The translations under genes were made by a program, and so were the position numbers. Of a DNA stretch of 64,000 bases, positions 11,001-22,339 are shown piece by piece. The notes under the pieces were generated by a model. That model saw only the letters and a program-made list of their open reading frames with translations, was not told where the DNA came from and did no database searches. Position 1 is the stretch's first letter; each line of letters starts with the position of its first letter. Origin of the DNA: Raphanus sativus (taxonomy: Eukaryota; Streptophyta; Magnoliopsida; Brassicales; Brassicaceae); the NCBI RefSeq assembly GCF_000801105.2, contig NC_079516.1:23659043-23723042 (forward strand), in the 5' to 3' direction.

Positions 11001-11475
11001 CTTCAAAGGTAGGGCAAGAGTTTCTGGAAGAAGGAAACTAGACCCAAGGTTCTTAGGTCCATTCAGGATACTTGAAAGAGTTGGGGCAGTGGCTTACAAA
11101 CTGGATTTGCCATCTGAAATGGATGCTTACCATAATGTATTCCATGTGTCTCAACTAAGGAAGTGCCTAACGGATCAAGACATTGTTTTGCCAGAAATTC
11201 CAAAAGATCTTGGTAAGAACCTCACCTTAGAAACAAGGCCGGTTCGGATCATTGATCGGATGGAAAAGGCAATGAGAAAGAAGACAGTTCCTATGCTAAA
11301 GATTGTATGGGAATTCAATGGCAAAGACATTATCACTTGGGAAACAGAAGCAAGAATGAAAGCTGAGTATCCTGAGTGGTATAGTCAGTATGTGGTTGGA
11401 GAATCATCAAGTATGAACTCGGGGACGAGTTCCTTCCAAGTGGGGGAGACTTGTCATGTCCCTAGTTCTAACTAA
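8027..11475 (+). CDS. pol: protease, RT, RNase H, integrase, chromodomain
   Basis: One open frame of 1,149 codons from the exon-like start at 8027. Visible sites: protease DTGA 8068-8079; reverse transcriptase with FIDD 9070-9081; RNase H starting YTDAS with Asp at 9517; integrase HHCC finger (His 10141 and 10162, Cys 10252 and 10261); DD35E triad Asp 10351, Asp 10534, Glu 10642 with the expected 35-residue spacing; chromodomain about 11236-11391 ending in a WETE motif. There is no ATG at the start, so Pol must be made as a Gag-Pol fusion by splicing (7926-8026) or by an unseen recoding event. The stop at 11473-11475 lies 24 bases inside the 3' LTR, and the polypurine tract is within the coding sequence. 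All catalytic residues are present, so the copy may be autonomous. Confidence 0.93.
11438..11451 (+). other. Polypurine tract
   Basis: AAGTGGGGGAGACT lies immediately before the 3' LTR. It is the usual plus-strand primer site. It is read through by the pol frame. Confidence 0.8.
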
Positions 11476-13197
11476 GGCATCCGGACAGGCCATGGTGCGG
11501 GGAGATGGGCTGGCCAGGTTATAAAGACCTAAAGGCAAGCGTATCATGGTCTAAACTAAGGGTTAAGTGCATCAGGAAGCTGAGACTTGACCAGAATAAG
11601 AAGAAAAGAAGGAAATGGTAGCTGGATGAGTGATCCGGAAGCTGGACATGGTCCGGAAGCAGCTCAATCAGCTAGGTGGAGCTGGTAGGGAGCTCACACA
11701 GTCTTGGGCAGCTCACAGGAGCTGGAGGAGTAGCTCACTCAGCTCAGGCAACTAGTACTCAGCTCAACTCAGCTGGACGGAGTGATGGAGTCTTGACCGG
11801 TCATTGCGGACCATGAGTGATGGTCATGGACCGGATGCTGGTCATGGGTGTCCGTTGGGTCTAGGTTGCTTGGGCAAGGGAGCTGAGCTTGTGGGCAAAC
11901 ATTTGGGCTTAAGATCGATCAGCCCAAAGGAAGAAAGGGGCGGTTTGCAAGCGGTTGGGCGGTTTTGGGCGAAAAGGTGTCCGTTGGCCAAATGACCAAT
12001 CACATCGTCCGGACGGTTGCCAAGCCTCTTCCCTATAAATAACCCTCTCCTCTGTCGACATAAATCATCAGAAACATAAGGGGAAACTCTGCCCAAATCT
12101 CTACAGAATCAAAGAGAGAAAAGAGAAGTGAGACCGCAAAGGCAGTCCGTGTGAAGCAAAGGAGATTCCGGTGGGTTCTAAGCCGTGGGCAAGTGAAGCT
12201 TGATCGGAAATGGATACCAGAGGAAAGGAGAAGGCTGCAGAGAAGAGTGTGGGGGCTTCCGAACACACGCCTAAGGTACTGGATGCAAACCAAGTACAAA
12301 CCGCCATGAATCATCCATCCGGGTGGTTTGGCCGTTTGATCCATGAGTGGATGGTTGCATCTATTGTTCTTATTCTGTCAATATATCTCTTCTCCATCAT
12401 ATTCTGAAGTTATTTATGAGTCTAAACTCATGAACACGCCACCAAGGCTTGGTTAGATCAGAGTAATCTCTCCATGGCCTTGGTTGGGCATGTATGATCC
12501 GATCTCATGCTTCCAGTGGGAGTTATTGGGATTTGGCGTTTGATATCTCTTAGTGGGGATTTATAATGAATTATCAAAGTGATAGAATAATTTTATAACA
12601 TTGATTTCGAGATGGTACCATGAGACCGGTTAGGTTGTTCATGGCCAAGATCAATATGATCAAGGCCGGTTCTGGGAAATCCGCTTGGACCATTCTCTTA
12701 ATCATGAATTATCATGATTTATCATGTGTTTTAATTAGTTTTTGGATGAGTAAATCAATGGGTCACAAATCGGCCAGAAATGGACTAAGTGTCCAAACCA
12801 TGCTTAGGTTGTATATTGCTAGGATATCGGTCATGATTCTTATGCATATGTGTTGTGGGTTTTGATTTCAGGTCCTGACAGGGATCGTGGTAAGGCTAAG
12901 GAGCCATGAAGACCTTGGCCGTGTGGGATGTGTGATGTAGTTCATGTTGTATACATTGGATTTATGTTTAGCCTATTGTGCAACTTATGATTTGAATACT
13001 ATGTATGGATCACATTTGACATATATATATAAGATGATGTTTGCTTTAAGCTTCCGCATTGTTTTTATTATTGCATGAACCTCAAATGATTGAAAAATGA
13101 CTAAGTAAGGTTGGACCATAACCGGCTGAATTACACTTAGATGTTTAGGTAAGGCTGCGGACTGGTTGGATCATGGGATCCAGGTTTGGGTCTTACA
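11452..13197 (+). repeat. 3' LTR
   Basis: 1746 bp, same length as the 5' LTR. TATA box at 12034-12041 and ORF copy at 12210-12407. About 16 scattered substitutions against the 5' LTR by eye. Followed by the TTACC target duplication at 13198-13202. Confidence 0.95.
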
Positions 13198-13202
13198 TTA
13201 CC

Positions 13203-14757
13203 CATAACATCGATTCATGCCTTCTGTAGAGTCTGATACTTCTAGAGAAAGGATGTTTTGATACAATAATTGAAGCATCTAATCATTAATCACCGGAATT
13301 GGTATGAATGATGGCGAAAAGTTTATATCAGATCCAATCAAAAAATGACTGGAATTTATTAAAACCACATCAAAAAGATTCCTGAGAAAAAATCGCCTAA
13401 GCGAAAAAACAGAGATCGATCTAATCAGATCGAAATTAACAACAAAAAAAAATAAAAAAGAACCATAAATATAAATCTTCTTCCCTTGAAAGATTTTGAA
13501 GTGTGAAAAGGAAAAATGGTTTTTCTCTCTCTAAACAGAAGAGAGAAGTTTCTTGTAGCTCTCTAATGGATGTTTTACTTATTGGAGTTCCATGCACATA
13601 TAATAGAGGTTTTATTCATTGGAGATGCTTTTATGTGTTTCCTATGTTCGTTGTGAAAGATTTCTTTGGGTATAGTGGTAAAGTTTGTTTTGGAGTTCGT
13701 TGTTTCTATAGGTCGCCCGAAGTTTTTAAATAGAAAAGTGGGTCGGCCCAAGTTTTTATTTGCAAATTGGACACCTAATTGGAGAGAAATAATTGATGAC
13801 ATTTTTAGCCTTTTGATCCATAAACTCTAAGTTTTTGACTCAGTTAAGTTTAGTTTTTGACTCTATAAACGACTCAAAAACTCTAAGCTCACACGTGTGT
13901 GACCCCCTTCTCCTCCAGTCCTCCTCCGGTGACTCCCAAGATCCCGTTGCCTCATCCTTTTTTCTCCGAAATGAAATACTTTTTTTTAAATCTCTCGATC
14001 TTCCTTTCTTCTTCTTCACTGTTAACGCTCGTTCGTTAGATTTGTTTCGATAACAAAGGAAAACTCAAGACATTAAGTTCTCCAACTTTTTAGTGTGTAA
14101 TTTTCTAATTGATTACAATAGGGAAAAAAAAAGAAGATAAATAATCCAGATGAGTTTCATCTGCTCTTAATTTTGGTACAATCCACGACATGAATCAGCA
14201 TGGCAATTCGGTGAATATGCTATTTGGATAAGGTGTGTTATGTATTTTCCAAAAGACTTGCCTAGGATCAAATAGTACAACGGCCTTTTTAGCAAATAAA
14301 AATTATGGTAGACCCAAATCTCCAATTGATAACTTGAAAGTGATCCATATTGCCAATTAAATCGTTTGTTTTGTCTAGTGAATAGAAAGGTTTAAAATAG
14401 GCTATTTTCAGAACTAGAAATACTATATTATTTTTTTATTAGAAACTTAACAACTTTTTCGGTTTAAATAAATAAATATCAGTATATCAAACAATATAGG
14501 GTCAATTTGGATTCATAGCAGAACCATATATGAAGAATATAGCCATGCATGAAAAGCTGTGTCAATTTGGTACAAAACTAGACAACGCTCTCCTTCCCCG
14601 CGAGTGAAAAATAATTAACCCAACGATGGATATCATACTATACTATATTTGTCCAATATATAGTACATAACAATTATTTTATAACACCAACTATTATGAA
14701 GAGGATGAAGAAAATAAAAAGGTTGAAAAAGATGAAGGGTTTGTAGAGAGTACACTA
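13203..14757. other. Intergenic, no recognised gene
   Basis: Several short ORFs (for example 13503-13733 and 13835-14053) have no recognisable domain. A CACGTG palindrome (in CACACGTGTGTG) lies near 13892. The block 13430-13750 looks less random than the surrounding DNA and might be a decayed gene or transposon, but I cannot name it. Confidence 0.4.
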
Positions 14758-15100
14758 TACCCTAAACCCAAACTATATACCCTAAACCCAAAACCGAAAC
14801 CCAAACCATATACACTAAACCCTAAACCCAAACCATATACCCTAAACCCAAATCCTAAACCCAAACTATATACCCAAATACTAAACCTTAAACCCAAACC
14901 ATATACCCTAAACCCAAATCCTAAACCCTAAACCCAAACCCTAAACCCAAATCATATACCCTAAACCCAAACATTAAACCATAAACCATAAACCATAAAC
15001 CCAAACTCTGAACCCTAAACCCAAACCATATACCCTAAACCCGAACCATATACCTTAAACCCAAATCCTAATCCTAAACCCTGAACCCTAAACCTAAACC
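14758..15100 (+). repeat. Interstitial telomere-like array (CCCTAAA-derived)
   Basis: About 340 bp made of CCCTAAACCC, CCCAAACC and CCATATACCCTAAACC variants. CCCTAAA is the Arabidopsis-type telomere repeat on this strand. The array is degenerate, with frequent CCCAAA and CATATA interruptions. The 67-codon minus-strand ORF across it is a by-product of the repeat. Confidence 0.85.
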
Positions 15101-18100
15101 TTTATCTATTTCGTGACTATGCTATATATATTATGGTATAAAATACTCGACACTCCCACAAATTTTGTATATATGAAATTCCCTAAAATTTTTTTAGAGA
15201 GAGAGAGATGATGAGTGGCGACAGTGTTGGAGAACAAAACAGTGTAATTGATCAAGTAGTACGTAAGAAGAATCAGAAGGCAGAAAAGGAGATATAAATT
15301 ACAAAAGAATGGAAAAAGAAATTTATCAGACTATACTGTAATTTAAAATAGTATGGATTCAAAATTGTGATTATGAAATATTATACAAAATTTATAAAAT
15401 ATATGTTTGTTTTGAAATTTTTAAAACATATTATGTGTAGAAAAAAAGACTTATTTTTATTATGTAAACAACAAAATTGTTCAATTGTTTTTACAGAAAT
15501 TGAAACCAATTAAAAATTGGAGGGGAAACCATATTTATAAAAAAAAAAAAAAAAAAGTAAACCCCATTCAAGGGCAATATAGTAAATATTTCACAAATAT
15601 CATAGCCTTTACTTTACTATGTACATATGCTTTATTTAAATCCTACAATGTATATGTGATCAAATTTCCCAGTCAGTAAACAAAAATCCTTTTTTATCAT
15701 GTGCTAAAATGTATGATAGTTCCTTTTTGTTTCTTGACGTCATATTATAAATATTTTGCTATAAAAAATCTAACGACCATATCACGAGGTGCACATGAAG
15801 TGATGAAGACAAAGTGCTATGGACGGTGAAGTATCCCCACCGCAATTTCTCATATGTAAAACACGTTAATTTTTTTTCTTTTTTATGATGATCCTAGTAT
15901 CTGGAATCTCGAAAGGATCCGACTACCGCCTAATGACCGTCCGGATAATCTGAACCACTAATGGTCTATCGGAGCCCGCCGAAAGCATCCAGAAAAACTG
16001 GTGATCATCCCATGTAAATCCTACCGGTGGCCACATCTTAACAGATTTCTGCGTATTGGGTTCGAAGATTCCTCAAGATAATCACTTCTCAGCGATGCTC
16101 AAACCCATAACTTATAATGTTGAGTTTTAACCACAGGACCACTAACATGTGGTTAAAATTAATTTGTCCTCACTTTTAAAACAAAAAAAATGCATTGTAA
16201 AAGTTATAGATGTTTAATCCGGTAAAAATAAATTAAATAAAATAAATAATTCAGATTTGATAGTACCAATAAACCATACAGATGTTCATTTTCAAAAAAA
16301 AAAAAAACCATACAGATGTTACTTTAAAGAAATCGTAGTATATGAATATGGTTTGATATATAAACCGATCAAAATAAACCAATTAATTAAAAATATTAGT
16401 ATATTTATATAAAATCTATAATAGTATTAATAACGTATACATAATTTCTTTTATTAATATTCTAATCATAATCAAAATATTGATTTTGATAATTTTTATT
16501 TTGTTTTAAGTTAAAATGGTTATTTTGATTTTCTCATTTTCATCAAATTAAATAAAACAATTTTTTTATTTTTGTCGATAACTCCTTGTGCTAAAATATA
16601 ATTATATAATAATACTATGATCTTATTATTTACGTACTCTTATATTAATATTTAAATAAAACATAAAATATTATATTTAAAAATTAGACTAAAGAATATA
16701 TTTATGCTTTTATTATTCTGATTTTTATTCATATAATTTAAAATTTGTTATAAAAATGAATAGATTTATAGTTTTTTGGTATAAAACCGAATAAATAAAA
16801 AATTGATAGTATATAAAGACGAACTAAACCAAGTTAAATATGATTCCAATATGGTAACTAATTTTCATAAATCGAAATTTCGAAAAACCGAACCGAAACC
16901 GTACCAAAATCCAAATTGAACATACCTAATAAAAATTCAATTTCAAGAATCACTTCCAAACCCCGGAAATTACTCACACGCGATCATTTAAAACTAAATA
17001 ACACAACTGATGATAAAAAAAAGTAACACAACTATACCTATGGTTGAGACAACTGTAATGTAAATAAAGATTACAAAATCAGCACTATATTTCAATAAAT
17101 ACTAGGTGTTTTCCTACAACATGTGCAGTAAAAAAAAATTTAAAATTAACTTTAACAGATAAATATACAATTTTTTATTAATATTGTAAATTTTTTTCTA
17201 ATCAATATTTTAATATAAATTTGATTTAACTAACCATTAAAATTAATATAAAAACAATCTTGTTTATTTTAAATTATATTTAAGAATGTGCATGCATATA
17301 TTTAAAATTATAATCGTAGGTAGATTTTCTATCTGTTTATTTTAATTAAATATATTAAATAAATATGTTAAAATTGCATAATTGTCAAAAACTAAAATTA
17401 AACAATATTTATAAAATTTGTATATATATATATATATATATATATAAGAAACTAATGATTTAACTATTTTTGATTTTACGATTTAATTTTTATAATTTTC
17501 TTAAAAAATGTATATATTTTTGAAAATTTTATAATTTAAATGATATTTCGAAATTTGAAATGCTATAGTTGAATATATTTATTTTAATGATGATTTATGA
17601 ATTATTACCATATTCTAAAAAAAATTCAAAGATATAAATCGACAATAAATGTAATATATCAGTTATTATCATATTTTAAAAAGTTTACCAAAAAGATAAA
17701 TTAACATTAAATGTAATTGTCCATATCATATTAATCTACAAGACATGTCATCAATTTTAGTAGTCATGTCATATTATTTCTGTAAAAATAATTGTAGAGA
17801 AGACATGTGGCAAAATCACTTCTCAAATATAGCGTAGGGAATATTTAAATAAAAAAATTATCACCGATCTGCGATATCTACCAAATGATTAAGATTAAGC
17901 TATATAAACTACCAGGTCCGTCCCTCTTTTAAAGCTGATAAAGCATTGGCTTTAGGCCACCAAATATAAAAAATAAAACCTGGGATACATCACTAAAATT
18001 CTTTTGTAGTTTAATGGTTCTACAAGATTAATTTGACCTCTTAACCTGTGGTTCGAACAAAACCTCATCCGCTTCCACTTACTTTTTCATTAATAATTTT

Positions 18101-18770
18101 AGTTATATGGGCCACATTATTTTGATGGCTTTAAGCCTCTTGAATGTTTGGGACGGCACTGCAAACTACCAAATTTGAAAATTTCGTTTTATGTTTTTGA
18201 GAATTTGCACTTCATACACACAAAATTCATCCTATTTGCATTCCATACGCAATATTTCCTCAATTTTCCTCTCCCATCTTTACCATTTTTCCATCATTCT
18301 ATGGTATCCTACTTATTTTAGTATATTGAGCTAATTTGCTCTAATCTTAAAGGAAGGAAATAAAATCTGAGTAGATGCTGACTCAAAGATTGGTCAAAAG
18401 ACTCAAAACACAACTGCTTGGAGATAATTATCCACGTCACGCTGACTTGTTTTCTCCTCCCAACTTGTCAATTTTATTTAATAGTAAATCCTAAAATATC
18501 ACAAAAACTGAACAACACAGCTGTTCTTCTCGAGTCCTTTTTTTTGCTGCTAAGGACAATTTATTTCATTATTTCACAGTTCAGGACATTATTTCACGTT
18601 ACATGAGATACACGTATAGGTAAGAGCGCATGATTTTGGTGCAACAAAGATACGGACAAGAGTGACATCTTCTTTTTTTGTAATTTCATTTTGAGGACAC
18701 AATACAAGTTAAGTTTCTCCTAAGGACTCACACTGTCTCCAAATATGCAGGAAGGACTTTTTGATTGGAT
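15101..18770. other. Gene-poor intergenic region with repeat fragments
   Basis: No gene is supported. Contents: an AG run near 15200; an A run near 15540; an unusually GC-rich unexplained block at 15891-16140 (with GGTTCGAAGATTCC); a tiny poly(A) insertion at 16271-16320; an ACCGAA-family repeat at 16765-16930; a TA microsatellite at about 17420-17446; and a Helitron-2-like fragment at about 18240-18350. Confidence 0.5.
16271..16320 (+). mobile_element. Ultra-short poly(A) retro-insertion with target duplication
   Basis: AAACCATACAGATGTT occurs at 16271-16286 and again at 16305-16320. Only CATTTTC plus an A run (16287-16304) lies between. This is what a LINE-mediated insertion consisting of little more than its poly(A) tail would leave. 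Confidence 0.6.
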
Positions 18771-18773
18771 CAA

Positions 18774-18781
18774 TATAAATA
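18774..18781 (+). promoter_or_regulatory. TATA box of MIOX2
   Basis: TATAAATA sits 101 bases before the MIOX2 start codon (18882), followed by a C/T-rich leader. Spacing fits a plant core promoter. Confidence 0.6.
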
Positions 18782-18881
18782 CCTTTCTTCATTCTCTTGC
18801 ACCTCCATCAACATCTTTACAATATCTTCGTCATTTCATCACCTTTTCTGTCTTTAATTTGCGCATCAACTTCCTAGCACG

Positions 18882-21403
18882 ATGACTGTTCTTGTTGAAC
18901 ATTGCGTCTCTGGTAACGTTTCATATTTTTCTTTTAAATTATCAGAGAACTCTGTGGTTAGATTAGTTTTGAACAATGATAGTTTATAAGACTTTTATCC
19001 ATAAGCATATGGAACTTACGTTTTAACCATTTTATAGATTCAAGAATCGAGGAAAAGAAAACGAAAGAGGAGAGGGGTGATGAACTGGTGTTGGATGGAG
19101 GTTTTATGGTTCTAAAATCTAAAGAAACTGATGAATTCGATGCTCCTGATATCAATTTCCTGGGCCACTCTTTTAGGTTTGTGCTTTTTCTTTTTTCTTT
19201 TTTTTTTTGCTCTATAGAGGTATAACTTAATTGATTGACGACCCGCATGTATTAATATGTTTATGAATGTTGCGTTTCATGAAAATTTATCACAATCATT
19301 TTCTTACTATGGCTAGGGACTATGAGAATGGTGCAAGCGAGAGACAGCAGGGTGTTGAGGAATTCTACAGGATGCAACATATTCATCAGACTTATGATTT
19401 TGTAAGTTTAATTAAATTAAAGTTTTATGAGGCTAACTAAATGAAATATCTAGTGTTAATAGAAAGCTAACAACTTAGAAAATTTTGAAACAGGTGAAAG
19501 GTATGAGAAAAGAGTATGGAAAACTTGATAAAATGGAAATGAGTATATGGGAATGCTGTGAGCTATTGAACAATGTGGTCGATGAGAGTGATCCTGATCT
19601 CGATGAGCCTCAAATTCAACACCTTCTCCAAACTGCTGAAGCCATTCGCAAGGATTATCCTAAAGAAGACTGGCTCCATCTCACTGCTCTCATCCACGGT
19701 ACATGTCTTCTTCTGCTATATCATAACAATATATATACAATACAAATTTATGTTTATTTTTTGATCAAAAAAAAATATACAATACAAATTTGAACATTTT
19801 CAATGTATCGTATATAATAGTTATTCACACAAAAATGACTATTTGTTTCTACGTATTTATAGTTCCAACCTTTTAATTTAAGTCGAGAGGTCCAGAATGA
19901 TAAAAGGCTGCAAGTTGAACTTGTCTATGGCGCAGCTGGTTGAGTAACCTGAAATTCAATAAATTGCCATCCTCCCACGTTTAAATGTTGCATATAAAAC
20001 GGCCAACAGTTCCAAAGATTTTTTTGTTGTACCGTTCTCTTTGAAGCAAAACATGTACACAGTGAAATTAATTATATCTAACCTACCGTTTTTTTTTAAT
20101 ACTCTGGATTAGAATACTTGCAAAAGATAAACTTATGTCAGTATTGAAAATTGAATTACTGTTGTTTTTTATACAGATCTTGGAAAGGTTCTCCTTTTGC
20201 CAGAATTCGGTGGTCTTCCTCAGTGGGCTGTCGTTGGTATGTGTATTAAATTTGAATTATCAAATTCAAATTTAATATGCCATCCTCCCACGTTATAAAT
20301 GTTGCATATAAAACGGCCAACAGTTCCAAAGATTTGAATTATCCTATTATAAGTCTTTTGTGGACTATATACTTGTCTAGAATTATATTGTCGTTTAATT
20401 CTATAAAATAGCAACAAAAATGTACAGAATTTAACACTTCTACTGAATTGTAGGTGATACATTTCCAGTTGGATGCACCTTCGACCCGGCCAATATTCAC
20501 CACAAGGTAAAAATATAATAGGTCTATCGGTAGTGTATTTCAGATTCTGTGAAAGACTAGTTCGATTTTAACGTAGATGATGGATAAGTTATGTTATTTA
20601 ATATATTTACCATCATATATTGCAGTATTTCAAAGAAAATCCTGATAATAACATCCCAAAGTACAACACCAAAAATGGAGTTTATAGTGAAGGATGTGGA
20701 CTGGACAATGTCCTTATGTCATGGGGTCATGACGACTACATGTATTTGGTAATAATCTTTTTCTTGTTTTCTCTAAATGATTATGATTTATAGAACTACC
20801 AATACTTATAATATGATTGATTTGATCATTTAATTTAGGTGGCTAAGGAGAATGGCACAACTCTTCCTCACGCTGGTCTCTTCATTATTCGATACCATTC
20901 CTTTTATCGTACGTATTCAAACGTGTTCTTATATGGTTTCACTCAGGAAATTAAGTAAAGATGTCAGATACTATTTATTACTAACATTCTTTTTTTCTTT
21001 TGAGCAATATTACTAACATTCTAATAAATAATCGTGCAGCATTGCACAAGGCGGGGACCTACACACACTTGATGAACGATGAAGACAGAGAGGATCTCAA
21101 GTGGCTCCATGTTTTCAAGTAAAATTTTATTTATTTGTTTTATGTTTTGTAACTATTATATATTCCAATATTTATTATTCTAACGTATTTGAAAAATAAA
21201 ATTGCAGTAAATATGACCTATACAGTAAGAGCAAAGTTCACGTTGATGTAGAACAAGTGAAGCCTTACTACATTTCCCTTATCAACAAGGTAAAAGTAAT
21301 TTCTGTATACAATAAAATATGTGTTAAATTAATATCCAAATTTGTAAAGATAGCTTGCATTTTTGTGTCTATACAGTATTTTCCGGCGAAACTAAAATGG
21401 TGA
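18882..21403 (+). CDS. MIOX2: myo-inositol oxygenase, MIOX2-type, 11 exons
   Basis: It converts myo-inositol to D-glucuronate in the cytosol, feeding UDP-glucuronate and cell-wall sugars. Exons: 18882-18912, 19038-19176, 19317-19401, 19494-19698, 20177-20236, 20454-20506, 20626-20748, 20839-20908, 21040-21118, 21208-21289, 21377-21403. All introns are GT-AG and the frame holds throughout, giving 317 residues, the length I remember for Arabidopsis MIOX2. Diiron-site motifs are present: [15 protein letters not shown], an HD motif split by intron 4 (LIH|DLGK), [18 protein letters not shown] and NKYDLYSK; the C-terminus ends PAKLKW. The N-terminal MTVLVEH and internal KSKETD favour MIOX2 over MIOX1, 4 or 5. 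The neighbour AP4S matches the adjacent Arabidopsis locus. Introns 4 and 5 share a 58-bp duplicated segment. Appears functional. Confidence 0.95.
19964..20021 (+). repeat. Duplicated intron segment, copy A (MIOX2 intron 4)
   Basis: The segment runs from TTGCCATCCTCCCACGTT to AACAGTTCCAAAGATTT and recurs almost unchanged at 20278-20335 in intron 5. The only clear difference is one or two bases after CACGTT. The copies flank the 60-bp exon 5. Confidence 0.85.
20278..20335 (+). repeat. Duplicated intron segment, copy B (MIOX2 intron 5)
   Basis: Direct partner of 19964-20021. Both contain GTTGCATATAAAACGGCC. Confidence 0.85.
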
Positions 21404-22339
21404 AAGATTAAAGTTGGGAGATCACTAATTACATATTTTACTTGGAGGACAAGACAGAAGGTTGATGAGTTTCTACTGCATGAACGAGAGTTTAAATTAT
21501 CTAATACAAAAGTTATAATTTTCTTTTTTTCTTTCTTTTCGCAGTCACTTTAAGAATAATGTTATATCTTATCAAAATAAAATAAAATAAAATAAAATAA
21601 ATTGACCTATATATCTTTAAGTTTCTCTAAGTCCCAAATTTTATCTTTGATATTCGATATCTTCGATCAATTATTAAATAAATAGGATTGGTGAAAAAAT
21701 CCATTCTCCATCTTTGTTAAGTAAGCTACGATCGTAGTCATGCATATGATATGACCCTAGAGCGTTAAGGTTTCAATGAGGACCACTAAATTATGTTGAG
21801 TTGCAAAAGATAGTTTATAAATAACGAAATTTTCTTCAACTAAAGAATGGAAAGATTCGCCATAAACCATAATAATACAGTTGGAAACTACAATACGATA
21901 TTAATACTTCCTACACATTCACTTCATAACATCAATACACATTCAATACGATATAGTTTAGTCTTTATTGAAAGCTAATGCTTATCATTCACTTCATAAC
22001 ATCACGTCAACAACACATGTATTCAATGCCAATTGGTTTGCTATGTTTAAAGTTTGAATCAATAGGCGACATTGTTCCTTCTCGTGGAGGTTTCTGTAAT
22101 ATTTTTGATTATACATTTGAAAAAACTAGAGGATAAAAAGAGTGATTTTGTTTAACGTGAGTCTAGATGGGTGGGATCTTCCCCACATAACATCCCTACT
22201 CTAACCACTAACATTCAAAGCATGGAAGAAAACAAATTGTTCTTTAGATTCGAATGGGACAAACGAGTGAAGAAGTAATAATATTACAGAAGTTGTCTCA
22301 ACAGTGTGCTGAAAAGGAAAATAACAAGTCTTTTGAAAT
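21404..22339. other. Convergent intergenic spacer between MIOX2 and AP4S
   Basis: The two genes end towards each other here, so both 3' UTRs lie in this stretch. An AAAAT-type microsatellite is at about 21572-21600. No other gene or element is recognised. Confidence 0.5.

Larger units (their letters stand above)
4477..13197 (+). mobile_element. Complete Ty3/gypsy chromovirus, Tekay/Del type
   Basis: The element is 8,721 bp. It has two LTRs of 1746 bp each that begin TGTCATGTCC and end TCTTACA, flanked by the 5-bp duplication TTACC at 4472-4476 and 13198-13202. A PBS complementary to initiator tRNA-Met follows the 5' LTR and a purine tract precedes the 3' LTR. Gag and Pol are open, with the domain order protease, reverse transcriptase, RNase H, integrase, chromodomain. 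The integrase-then-chromodomain order places it among chromoviruses; the C-terminal WETE-type chromodomain and long LTRs fit the Tekay/Del clade. By eye the LTRs differ at about 16 substitutions with no length change (about 0.9%), so insertion was recent. Unusual points are the missing gag ATG and two candidate introns. Confidence 0.95.

Noticed and set aside
13503..13733. 76-codon ORF after the retrotransposon
   Set aside because: No recognisable motif, no splice partners, and nearby sequence has no gene structure.
14694..14897. 67-codon minus-strand ORF rich in Gly/Leu/Phe
   Set aside because: It is the translation of the telomere-like repeat array; no independent coding sign.
19928..19950. 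tRNA-like A-box (TGGCGCAGCTGG) in MIOX2 intron 4
   Set aside because: No B-box at a suitable distance and no cloverleaf; at most a SINE scrap.
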